From NCBI GenBank assembly GCA_024235795.1, contig JACKLR010000003.1, positions 620,001 to 684,000 of the forward strand: DNA of 64,000 bases, given 5' to 3'. Below are positions 43,673-52,385 of this stretch, piece after piece. Made by a program: the position numbers and the translations under genes. The stretch is from Burkholderiales bacterium. GTDB taxonomy: Bacteria > Pseudomonadota > Gammaproteobacteria > Burkholderiales > Nitrosomonadaceae. The notes under the pieces are model-generated. The model was not told where the DNA came from, did no database searches, and saw only the letters and a program-made list of their open reading frames with translations. The stretch's first letter is position 1. The number at the start of each line of letters is the position of its first letter.

Positions 43673-45925
43673 ATGACAAAACATGTCAGACGGCTTCTTT
43701 TAGGCATTTTCATCGGATTGCTCGGCATCGCAGTCTATCTGACGCCTCAAGGCTGGTCGCTTGAAGAGGAATACGGTTTATACTGGCTGTTTCAACTGCG
43801 CGGACCTGCACCGGCACCCGACGACGTCATGGTTATTGCCATTGACAGTCAATCGGCCAACAAGCTGGAACTCGCCGCAAAACCACCTTATTTCTGGCCC
43901 TGGCCACGCGACACCCATGCTCAACTCATCGACAGGCTTAACGGGGCGGGCGCACAGGTCATCGTGCTGGACCTGATTTTTAACCATAAAACAACATCCG
44001 AGCATGACCGGCAACTGGCTGAAGCCATTAGGAATGCTGGTAATGTGATCGTCGTTGAACGGTTGCATAACGAGCAACTCGATTTAACCAACGATCTCAG
44101 TAATACCTTACCATTAAAACTGGTCAAAAGAACAAGCGTACCATTGCAAAAGGAAATTTCGGCGGCTGTCTTAGCGCACTCACCTTTTCCTTTACCCGAC
44201 AAACCACGTATCAATGCCTACTGGGCGTTCAAGCCGGGAATGGGTGATGCACCGACTATACCGGCCATTGTGTTACAAGCCTATACACGTGAAGTCTATG
44301 AAGTCTTTATTGCGCTACTGGGCAAGGCACACCAATCCGACGCCGCGCTATTTCCCCGGTATCAGGACCTGACGAACAATCTGGAATCAGTAATTTTTTT
44401 TCTGCGCCAATTATTTGTCAATCACCCCGATATCAGGCAAAAACTGGCAGCTGAATTGCGCAATAACACCCTGCTCGATGACCGGCAGAAGCATCTGATT
44501 CAGGCAATGATCAACCTGTATTCCGGGCAGGAAGCGTATTATTTAAATTTTTACGGGCCGCCACGAACAATCAAAACGATTCCCTATTATCAATTCCTGA
44601 CTCCGTCAGCAGGCAATAACGAATTGTCACATACGGCTCTCGAGCAGGTCCGGAATAAAGTTGTTTTTATTGGCTTATCCGCAACGACACAATCAGAAAA
44701 TGAAATCATCCGTGACGCGTATCACTCCGTTTTTACCGACCCGGAAGGCGTAAAAATCAGTGGCGTGGAAATTGCCGCCACGGCATTCGCCAATCTGCTC
44801 GAAAACAAACCTGTCAGACCCTTCCCCTATGCAGGCAGTCTGGGGTTGTTATTTATCATGGGGTTAACACTGGGATTTCTTTTTCCATCGTTATCGTATA
44901 AAACGCTGACAGCAACAAGTATTGTCCTGGCTAGTGCTTATGCTGGCTTTGCATGGCTATTGTTTAAACAGGCCGGCATCTGGCTACCGCTGATCATACC
45001 CCTGTTCATCGTTATCCCAGGTGCTATTGTTGGTGCAATTCTGCTCATGCACCTCACTGCCAGAGAAGAACGCGACCAGCTTCTGAAATTATTCGGCCAG
45101 TTTACGCCTGGACGCGTTGTCGGCGATTTAACCCGGCAAGTTAATTCCGTTTTACACAAAGATCAACTTGCTTTTGGCGCCATCCTGTTCACCGATGTAA
45201 AAGGGTATACCACGCTTGCAGAAGCAATGGATGTCCGGCAGTTAAGACTGCTCATGGATGATTATTTCAATGTTTTATCCCGATCTGTAAAAGAAAACAA
45301 CGGTGTCGTTTCCGAAAAAATCGGTGACGCGATGCTGGCAATCTGGGAAGCAACTTCGGCTAGTAAAACGCTACGCGAACAAGCCTGCGAAGCAGGTCTG
45401 GCTATCGTTAATAATATTCATCAGTTTAACAAAGAAAGTAACCACCCGAGACTTCCTACGCGCATCGGTATCCATTTTGGAGAATTATTGGTCGGCAAAC
45501 TGGGTTCCCTCGACAATTACATTTACCGAGTTATTGGTGACCTCGTCAATACAACCAGCCGTATCGAAGGCACGAACAAGTATCTTGGAACAAACTTACT
45601 GGTCACCAGTGAGCTGATAAACGGTATTGATCGTTTTCTGACACGCCCTGTAGGCAGCTTCCTGTTTGCCGGAAAGTCATTACCGGTCAATTTGTCTGAA
45701 CTGATTACATGCCGGCAAGAAGCCAGTGACAGGCAATTGCTGTTATGCGATATGTTTTCAGATGCCTTAAATGCTTACCAGCTACAGCGGCATTCTGCGA
45801 TCCAGAAATGGACAGAGATACTCAAACTATTCCCCGACGATGGTCCCGCGAAATTCTATCTGCACATCTGTCTGCAATCTCCACCGGACCAGTGGAAACC
45901 GGTCATTGAATTCACTGAGAAATAA
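43673..45925 (+). CDS. CHASE2-domain class III adenylate/guanylate cyclase
   Basis: An inner-membrane sensor cyclase of about 750 residues. It has an N-terminal membrane helix, a periplasmic CHASE2 domain (about 40-375; DVMVIAIDSQSAN, WPWPRDTHAQLIDRL, VIVLDLIF), three membrane helices (about 390-465), and a C-terminal cyclase domain (about 490-680) with both metal aspartates (ILFTDVKGYT, EKIGDAMLAIW) and the transition-state region VIGDLVNTTSRIEG. Key residues are present, so it should be active and probably makes cAMP. I use ATG 43673. The next gene downstream has a CRP-like site, and CHASE2 cyclases are often near FecR-domain genes. Confidence 0.9.
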   Translation: MTKHVRRLLLGIFIGLLGIAVYLTPQGWSLEEEYGLYWLFQLRGPAPAPDDVMVIAIDSQSANKLELAAKPPYFWPWPRDTHAQLIDRLNGAGAQVIVLDLIFNHKTTSEHDRQLAEAIRNAGNVIVVERLHNEQLDLTNDLSNTLPLKLVKRTSVPLQKEISAAVLAHSPFPLPDKPRINAYWAFKPGMGDAPTIPAIVLQAYTREVYEVFIALLGKAHQSDAALFPRYQDLTNNLESVIFFLRQLFVNHPDIRQKLAAELRNNTLLDDRQKHLIQAMINLYSGQEAYYLNFYGPPRTIKTIPYYQFLTPSAGNNELSHTALEQVRNKVVFIGLSATTQSENEIIRDAYHSVFTDPEGVKISGVEIAATAFANLLENKPVRPFPYAGSLGLLFIMGLTLGFLFPSLSYKTLTATSIVLASAYAGFAWLLFKQAGIWLPLIIPLFIVIPGAIVGAILLMHLTAREERDQLLKLFGQFTPGRVVGDLTRQVNSVLHKDQLAFGAILFTDVKGYTTLAEAMDVRQLRLLMDDYFNVLSRSVKENNGVVSEKIGDAMLAIWEATSASKTLREQACEAGLAIVNNIHQFNKESNHPRLPTRIGIHFGELLVGKLGSLDNYIYRVIGDLVNTTSRIEGTNKYLGTNLLVTSELINGIDRFLTRPVGSFLFAGKSLPVNLSELITCRQEASDRQLLLCDMFSDALNAYQLQRHSAIQKWTEILKLFPDDGPAKFYLHICLQSPPDQWKPVIEFTEK

Positions 45926-45949
45926 TAAAAATTGCTTTTCTTACTGTTG

Positions 45950-45967
45950 TTGTGAGAATTATCACAA
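45950..45967. promoter_or_regulatory. Perfect CRP-like palindrome upstream of the first barrel gene
   Basis: T-TGTGA-GAATTA-TCACA-A, an exact inverted repeat with the N6 spacing of cAMP-CRP sites, centred 212 bp upstream of the ATG of the first FecR-TPR-barrel gene and 33 bp after the cyclase stop. The assignment is by consensus; an extended version could also act as a weak hairpin. Confidence 0.6.
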
Positions 45968-46099
45968 ACAGAATCCTGCCTTCTTCGTATAGTTTCTGGC
46001 TGTACCCCAGCAACCTGTCAATTCTTATTTTAAGAGGTTTCAACCGGCAACATGTGAAAAAAATAACGCACAAATGATTTTTAGACCCAATGATTAAAA

Positions 46100-46128
46100 T
46101 TGTTTTATGTTAATCTTTAACCTATATG
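46100..46128 (+). promoter_or_regulatory. Candidate sigma70 promoter of the first barrel gene
   Basis: TTGTTT (46100-46105) and TATATG (46123-46128) are 17 bp apart, about 43 bp upstream of the ATG. The CRP-like site lies about 170 bp further upstream, farther than usual for direct activation. Confidence 0.35.
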
Positions 46129-46170
46129 ACGGTGTGGATTTCTGAATCACGAACCTAACTTTTTGAAGAT

Positions 46171-49100
46171 ATGAATATCTCTAGGATAGCAATATCAAAG
46201 GCGGGCACTTGTAGATTCTACTATCTTACCTCCATCATTGTTACCCTCGTGTATATTCTATTCGCCCGCACTGTATTTGCCGCAAATGTCTGCTCTCTAA
46301 AAGCAGCGCATGTAGTTTCAGTACAGGGAATCGTGGAATTACGCCGCAACGAATCAACTGCATGGGAGTCTGCAGCGCTTGATATACATCTTTGCGCAGG
46401 GGATTCATTAAGAGTACGCAACCACAGCCGTGCGGCAATACGGCTTAACAATGACACCCTGATGCGGCTCGACCAGAGAACCACGATCACCATCCCCCAG
46501 ACTGAAGACAACAAAACCGCTTCATTCATTGACCTGCTCAAAGGCGCAATTCATATCATCACGCGCACACCACAACCGTTCAAAGTCAGAACACCTTTTT
46601 TGAATGCGGGTGTGGAAGGCACGGAATTTTTCGTTGGCGTTGAGGCGGATCACACACGTGTTGTCATCTATGAGGGACGCGTTTCTGCAAGTAATGAACA
46701 GGGTATTTTGCTACTCGCTGATAACGAAGCTGCGATTGCTTACCATAATCAGGCACCAACAAAACAGACAATCGTCAAACCACTGGATGCCGTGCAATGG
46801 GCACTTTATTATCCGGCAATCATCGGCTATCACCGGGATACAAACCATGTCGGCTTCGATAATCAACTCCATGAAGCAGAGTATCTGTTATCCGTTGGGC
46901 AAGCCGATGAAGCCAAAACCATTATCGAGCGTATTTTATCCAAAGATCCGAATAACGGTAACGCCGTGGCTTTGCAATCGATCATTGCCGTGGTCCAAAA
47001 TGACAAGGAAAAAGCGCTTGAACTGGCTATCCAGTCGGTAGCGTTAGATGATTTATCCGTACCCGCGCGGCTTGCATTGTCATATGCGCAACAGGCCGCC
47101 TTTGACATCGACGCAGCACTTGCCAGCATCAAGCAAGCCGTCATCCTTGATCCCCAGAATGCGCTGATCTGGGCACGACTGGCTGAATTGCAAATGTCCG
47201 TCGGAGAACTCGAACAGGCATTGGAATCTGCACAGGAAGCGGTCAACCTGAATCCGACTATCGCCAAGACACAGACGGTGCTGGGTTTTGCGTATCTGTT
47301 GCAAATTAACACGCGTGACGCCAAATCCATATTTCATGAAGCGATTCAACTCGACCAGGCCGATCCCATGCCACGGCTTGGCCTTGGACTCGCGCTCATC
47401 CGTGAAGGTCAGCTTGAGGCCGGCCGCATCGAACTGGAAATAGCCGCAAGCCTCGATCCAGGTAATTCGCTCATCCGCAGTTATCTGGGGAAGGCGTATT
47501 TTGAGGAAAAACGCTATTCAACGGCTGAAACACAATTCGAACTCGCCAAAGAACGCGATCCGCTTGATCCAACACCGTGGTTTTACGACGCCATCCAGAA
47601 ACAAACGCAGAACCGGCCGATAGAAGCATTACAAGATATCCAAAAGTCGATCGAATTGAACGACAACCGCGCTGTCTACCGTTCAAAACTGCTGCTCGAT
47701 CAGGACCAGGCCGGCCGCGGTTCGAGTCTTGCGCGTATCTTTGACAACCTCGGCTTCGAAAAACGCGCCATCATGGAAACCGCCAAATCGTTGGCATTCG
47801 ATCCATCCAATCATTCGGCGCACCGTTTTCTAGCTGACACTTATGCCAATATCCCAAGGCATGAAGCAGCACGCGTCAGCGAACTGTTGCAGGCGCAACT
47901 GATGCAGCCGATTAACGTCAACCCGGTACAACCACATTTAGCGGTTGCAGATTTGAATATTATTACCAATACCGGGCCAACTGGCGCCGGCTTTAATGAA
48001 TTCTCACCATTGATGGAGCGCAACCGCTCGCAATTTGTAGCCTCAGGATTTGGTGGCAATAACAGCACATTTGGAAATGAAATTGTATTCTCAAAACTCT
48101 ATGAACGTACTTCGGTCAGCCTGGGACAATTCCATTATCAAACCGACGGTTTTCGCAACAATAATGATCAGAATCACGATATTCTTAATGCGTTTTTACA
48201 GCATGCGGTAACGCCTAAACTTAATATTCAGGCTGAAGTACGTACACGTATGACTGATCAGGGTAATTTATTGCTGGATTTTGATAGGGGTCTAGATAAA
48301 CCTTTTTCGTACCAAAATCGTATTCGTCACAAAATAGATGAAGATACTGCTCGAGTAGGAGCACTATATAGCCTGACACCCAATCAAAATTTTATTGTTT
48401 CAGGATTCTATGTTGACAGAACTGCTCGTCGCATTAATTATGAAGATATGTCTAATAATGAAGAGGTTACAAAAGAATCAAAATTCCAAGGTGAATTTCA
48501 ATATCAGCTGAATGGCAAATGGTTTAATTTAGTGGCTGGTGCCGGCACCTTTCATGTCGATACAAATCAGGATAGAAACAATTTTTTACTATTTTTTAGG
48601 CCAGCTACATGTTGCATAACAAGTAACTTCAATAGAAACAAAGCGAATGGTTATATCTATACCAATTTAATTTTCAACCCAGACCTAAATGCCACACTCG
48701 GCTTCAGTTATGATGCATTCAACAACAGAGGACTCACTATTGACCGATTTAATCCAAAACTAGGCCTTCAATGGAATATCTTAAACAATTTTCGGTTACG
48801 TTTTGCCTGGACTGAAAACATTAAAGCTCCCCTCGTTTCTAATCAAACCATCGAACCGACCCAAGTGGCAGGGTTTAACCAGATTTTTGATGATGTTAAT
48901 GGGACTAAATCGCGTCGTATTGGTATTGGACTTGATGCACATTATCAAAATAAGTTGTTTGGCGGTTTGGAAATTTCCAAACGGGATTTGGTAACGCCAT
49001 ATTTCGGTGAAACAATAACTTTTGAAGATCAGAAAGAAAAACTATATCGCGCTTATTATTACCAATTATTGAATAAAAAATGGGTTGTCAAAAGCGAGGT

Positions 49101-49467
49101 AAATTTTGAACAGTTTTCGCGAGCTGAAACATTTCGCGGCCCACATAGGATTGATACATTGAGCTTTCCAGCCGGGATCAGTTATTTTAATCCGCAAGGA
49201 ATATTTGCTAATCTAACCGGAACCTTTGTCCATCAAAAAATTGAACGGTTGGGAGTACTCAATGAAGGTGTTGAAAGTTTTTTTCTGGTAGATGCTTCAC
49301 TGGGTTATCGCTTGCCAAACCGTAACGGTATTCTAAGTATTGAGGCCAAAAATATATTCGATCAAACTTTTTTATTCCGGAACTCAAATTTCTTAACTGC
49401 AGAACCGCTTAACTCAAGATTTGTTCCAACAAGAACAATCTTTGCACGAATCACTTTAAATTTTTAA
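46171..49467 (+). CDS. FecR-TPR outer-membrane beta-barrel protein, paralog 1
   Basis: A 1098-residue exported protein in three parts: a signal-anchor or signal peptide (to about residue 37), a FecR domain (about 50-190; VVSVQGIVELRR, FLNAGVEGTEFFVGV), about nine TPR units (about 235-570) and a long beta-rich C-terminal region (about 600-1098) ending in ARITLNF, a typical outer-membrane beta signal with terminal Phe. The order TPR then barrel recalls PgaA and BcsC exporters; FecR in front is unusual. The region up to about residue 706 is nearly the same as in the paralog at 52.4 kb; later parts diverge. A lipoprotein gene follows after 12 bp. Confidence 0.88.
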   Translation: MNISRIAISKAGTCRFYYLTSIIVTLVYILFARTVFAANVCSLKAAHVVSVQGIVELRRNESTAWESAALDIHLCAGDSLRVRNHSRAAIRLNNDTLMRLDQRTTITIPQTEDNKTASFIDLLKGAIHIITRTPQPFKVRTPFLNAGVEGTEFFVGVEADHTRVVIYEGRVSASNEQGILLLADNEAAIAYHNQAPTKQTIVKPLDAVQWALYYPAIIGYHRDTNHVGFDNQLHEAEYLLSVGQADEAKTIIERILSKDPNNGNAVALQSIIAVVQNDKEKALELAIQSVALDDLSVPARLALSYAQQAAFDIDAALASIKQAVILDPQNALIWARLAELQMSVGELEQALESAQEAVNLNPTIAKTQTVLGFAYLLQINTRDAKSIFHEAIQLDQADPMPRLGLGLALIREGQLEAGRIELEIAASLDPGNSLIRSYLGKAYFEEKRYSTAETQFELAKERDPLDPTPWFYDAIQKQTQNRPIEALQDIQKSIELNDNRAVYRSKLLLDQDQAGRGSSLARIFDNLGFEKRAIMETAKSLAFDPSNHSAHRFLADTYANIPRHEAARVSELLQAQLMQPINVNPVQPHLAVADLNIITNTGPTGAGFNEFSPLMERNRSQFVASGFGGNNSTFGNEIVFSKLYERTSVSLGQFHYQTDGFRNNNDQNHDILNAFLQHAVTPKLNIQAEVRTRMTDQGNLLLDFDRGLDKPFSYQNRIRHKIDEDTARVGALYSLTPNQNFIVSGFYVDRTARRINYEDMSNNEEVTKESKFQGEFQYQLNGKWFNLVAGAGTFHVDTNQDRNNFLLFFRPATCCITSNFNRNKANGYIYTNLIFNPDLNATLGFSYDAFNNRGLTIDRFNPKLGLQWNILNNFRLRFAWTENIKAPLVSNQTIEPTQVAGFNQIFDDVNGTKSRRIGIGLDAHYQNKLFGGLEISKRDLVTPYFGETITFEDQKEKLYRAYYYQLLNKKWVVKSEVNFEQFSRAETFRGPHRIDTLSFPAGISYFNPQGIFANLTGTFVHQKIERLGVLNEGVESFFLVDASLGYRLPNRNGILSIEAKNIFDQTFLFRNSNFLTAEPLNSRFVPTRTIFARITLNF

Positions 49468-49479
49468 AAGGAGAGTAAA

Positions 49480-50301
49480 ATGTTGAATTTTAGGCAATTG
49501 AGGACTAACTTTATATTAATTTTATTAGTGTTAACATTGACAGGGTGCGCTGAGATTAAATTTTTACTTAATACTGGAAAATTAACTGACGAAATTGCAA
49601 GTAAAATACAAACTGAAATTGATGAAAAAATTGATGAAAAAATTGAGTTTGCCAATGTGGTTCTTATAGATGATCAGACAGGAAAATCTATACTCTTAAC
49701 GCGTACTGAAAGAGAAGAAGACGGCTCATTACGATATGTAACAAAACCTATTTCATGGCCTGTACCTGTAAAAGAAGTTAAAAAAATTTCCTCACATTCA
49801 GTGTTGGTGGCAACAATTGGTGAAAAAAACAATTTAGATGATCTACCGCATTGTCATAATATAGGTCATTCTGTTTGTAATCTCATCAACCTTAACGATG
49901 TAACAGGGTTACTTTGCAAGGAAGATGAAGAAATTTTTACTAAAAATAGAAACTTTTCAAACGGCTATGATCATGTTGCTCAAGAAGCTTCTTCTATAGA
50001 TGAAGCTTTTATAGACGTTGTTTCTGCTCCTGATCAGTTATTTGATGATTTAGAAAAACTTGGAGGTAATAGAGTTAAAAGTATTTCATTTACAATCATA
50101 CAAGATATAACTACTGGAAAGAAGATTTTGCTCAAAAGAGATAAGTTTAAAATAGTTAGTAATAGTCATATTTTACGTGGATGCGTAGATCAGTTAGACG
50201 CTTCATATGGTAGGTATGACTTTACATTTAAAGGCTCTTGTGCAGTTGGCCAATCAGATGGTGGTGGTGATGGAACTATCTCAAAGAGCAGGCGTTGTTA
50301 G
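49480..50301 (+). CDS. Lipoprotein of unknown function, partner of paralog 1
   Basis: A 273-residue lipoprotein with signal and lipobox LTGC (residues 20-23), preceded by AAAGGAGAG. The mature part starts with a helical, charged stretch (SKIQTEIDEKIDEKIEF) and has an internal two-fold repeat: IDDQTGKSILLTR (about 62) and QDITTGKKILLKRD (about 208). Several cysteines lie in the middle (HCHNIGHSVC). AT-rich, like the 3' third of the upstream gene. Downstream of a beta-barrel gene by 12 bp, it may be its outer-membrane partner or displayed cargo. No family recognised. Confidence 0.8.
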   Translation: MLNFRQLRTNFILILLVLTLTGCAEIKFLLNTGKLTDEIASKIQTEIDEKIDEKIEFANVVLIDDQTGKSILLTRTEREEDGSLRYVTKPISWPVPVKEVKKISSHSVLVATIGEKNNLDDLPHCHNIGHSVCNLINLNDVTGLLCKEDEEIFTKNRNFSNGYDHVAQEASSIDEAFIDVVSAPDQLFDDLEKLGGNRVKSISFTIIQDITTGKKILLKRDKFKIVSNSHILRGCVDQLDASYGRYDFTFKGSCAVGQSDGGGDGTISKSRRC

Positions 50302-50320
50302 TTATATTTGAAACCAAAGT

Positions 50321-50350
50321 CACCATAGGCATTGTTTGTTGCCTATGGTG
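50321..50350. terminator. Hairpin between convergent genes
   Basis: CACCATAGGC (50321-50330) and GCCTATGGTG (50341-50350) form a perfect 10-bp stem with a 10-nt loop, without a strong T run on the plus side. It lies between the lipoprotein gene and the convergent acidic-protein gene. Confidence 0.5.
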
Positions 50351-50380
50351 TGGATTACAAGTAGCTATAATCAAATTTGA

Positions 50381-51136
50381 TCATATTGTTGCTAAACCAA
50401 GATAACTAGGATCTAGTATTCCTACTGGCTCAATGCCAGACCACAGCGTAGTAATAACGTGGGCTGCTTCGCTACTCACTAAATCGGCCAGTTGTTCATC
50501 TGACCAAGTAAAGTTTTCAGGGGCATCGCTTAGCGATTCGATAAGCAGCGCTTGAAAATCTTCCTGATTAGCATCATTATTCTGGAATTCTTGAATTTGA
50601 TTCAATTCTGTTTGATCAAGTGTCTTGAATATATTGATTAATGAACCATAAAATAAAGATTCCAGATTATCACTCGTTGCAGGTACATTAGTTAGATGTC
50701 CGACACCTAGTTCATCCGAATCATAGACACCATCATTTGGTTGTAAATAGGGAATTACGGACTCAAAGGAATCATCATACAGATCCACTACTAGTGGTTT
50801 GACTGTTTCTCTTAATGCACTGTTAGAAAGAATACCTGTGTTATTATTAAAATCGACTAATGTTTCCAAGATACCTAAGTCAAAATTAATCAACATACTC
50901 GTATAATCCAGTTTCTGGAATGGTAAATCAGCTGCTGAAAAATAATCATTAATTGTTGATGTTGAAATGTTTGTGATTTCATTCAGCATAGAATTGGTCA
51001 CACCAGCGTCAAAAGCCGCCGAATAAATTACCTCCGGTTTATCAACATTGGCTGCAATAAAATCAAATGCCTGTTGAACGGTTAACCCAAGTTTTGCCAG
51101 ATGCTCTTCTGCTGATATAAATTGTTTTCTTGACAT
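50381..51136 (-). CDS. Acidic protein of unknown family, tandem paralog B
   Basis: A 251-residue acidic, Asn/Asp/Ser-rich protein without signal peptide or membrane helix. The first 70 residues (AEEHLAKLGLTVQQAFDFI, MLNEITNIS) and the region DNLESLFYGSLINIFKTLDQTELN, as well as the C-terminus GILDPSYLGLATI, align with the upstream neighbour paralog A. A GGGGGAG ribosome site precedes the ATG. No known domain is evident. Secretion without an N-terminal signal (for example type I, with an acidic body and hydrophobic C-terminus) would fit, but no transporter gene is nearby. Probably co-transcribed with paralog A. Confidence 0.85.
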   Translation of the reverse strand: MSRKQFISAEEHLAKLGLTVQQAFDFIAANVDKPEVIYSAAFDAGVTNSMLNEITNISTSTINDYFSAADLPFQKLDYTSMLINFDLGILETLVDFNNNTGILSNSALRETVKPLVVDLYDDSFESVIPYLQPNDGVYDSDELGVGHLTNVPATSDNLESLFYGSLINIFKTLDQTELNQIQEFQNNDANQEDFQALLIESLSDAPENFTWSDEQLADLVSSEAAHVITTLWSGIEPVGILDPSYLGLATI

Positions 51137-51205
51137 AAATTTATCTCCCCCTTAAATGATTTGAAAATTATATGCTTAGCTTATCAATCACGATAGCAAT
51201 TCAAA

Positions 51206-51982
51206 TCACCCAACCGCCAATCCCAAAAAACTCTGATCCAGTACACCGACAATAGCACTGTCTTCCGCCCCCAGCTCGTTGATCAAAATAACCGCTTCAT
51301 TGACAACCAGTCTGACCATTAAGTCATCCTCCAAGAGCACTATTTCGGGTACATCGGTAAATGCTTCAGACACAAATGTCTTAAACTCCTCTGAATTTCT
51401 GTTACCGACCGGGAATTGAACAATCGGCGTTAATTCCGTCTGATCAAACGCGGAAAACATATTGATTAGGGAACCGTAAAACAGCGATTCGATACTTTCA
51501 TTTGTGGCTTGAACTTCAACACCCAAATCGACACCCAGTTCTTCAGCATCATAAACGCCGCCATTCGCTTGGAATGGAAATTGTGGTCCGAAAATTGAGT
51601 CGTATGACGCCGGATCACTCAGGAGCGGTTGAACGAATCCTCTCAGCGACTCCGTCGACAAAACCTCTGAAATCTTATCCACATCGTCAGCATATGCTTC
51701 ATCATTTTTGTTGAAACCGACAAATTGTTTTAAATCACCCAAATCGGCATTCACCAATATGCTGGTATCGTCCAGTTCACTGGAATCGAATCCGGACGCA
51801 GCAAAATAATTGCTGACAATGTCAGGAGAAAGATTGGTTATTTCACCCAGCATTTCCGTTGTGATCGCAAATTGAGAAGCCACATTGAATATGGTCTCAG
51901 GCTGCCCAACATTGGCAACCAGAAAATTCAATGCCTGTGGAACGGTTACGCCAAACTTGGCTAAATGTGACTCTGCTGACAT
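51206..51982 (-). CDS. Acidic protein of unknown family, tandem paralog A
   Basis: A 258-residue acidic protein related to paralog B (shared SAESHLAKFGVTVPQALNFL start, MLGEITNLS, ESIESLFYGSLINMFSAFDQTEL and GVLDQSFLGLAVG end). Preceded by AGGAGG, and by a 403-bp intergenic region divergent from the second barrel gene. Base composition is higher in GC than paralog B, so the duplication is not recent or one copy has a different history. Function unknown; location between two barrel genes suggests cargo or surface protein (inference). Confidence 0.85.
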   Translation of the reverse strand: MSAESHLAKFGVTVPQALNFLVANVGQPETIFNVASQFAITTEMLGEITNLSPDIVSNYFAASGFDSSELDDTSILVNADLGDLKQFVGFNKNDEAYADDVDKISEVLSTESLRGFVQPLLSDPASYDSIFGPQFPFQANGGVYDAEELGVDLGVEVQATNESIESLFYGSLINMFSAFDQTELTPIVQFPVGNRNSEEFKTFVSEAFTDVPEIVLLEDDLMVRLVVNEAVILINELGAEDSAIVGVLDQSFLGLAVG

Positions 51983-52385
51983 GTACTACCTCCTCTTGGA
52001 TTGGATTAATTTACTTCAAAATTTCAGCCAAATGTCTACTTGATTGATAAAGTCATTCATTGCCGAACAACATCCCTCAATACATTATCACTGACTTTTT
52101 GTACTGATTAATCTTCGTTTGACAATTTATAGCACATCCCAACCCTAATCAACTCTCAATTGCTTGTATGTGGAATTTCTCACATCCTGAAAATCATTTT
52201 TATGATAAAAAAACCATAACCGAATAAATCTATTATTCTATAGATAGAATAAAATCAATAGCTTTACAAAGACATATGATAGCATTCTCATTATTGTTAA
52301 ATTATCTTTCATTATGTCTAGTGTAGAAAAATAATCTATTTCAATTTAACAATATGTATTAATAAATGCATCGTGGACAACATAT
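51983..52385. promoter_or_regulatory. Divergent intergenic region with CRP-like site
   Basis: A very AT-rich 403-bp region between paralog A (minus) and the second barrel gene (plus). It contains A-TGTGG-AATTTC-TCACA-T (52168-52185), a CRP-like palindrome with one mismatch to the ideal half-site, centred about 210 bp from the barrel ATG and about 195 bp from the paralog A start, so it could act on either. Confidence 0.5.
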
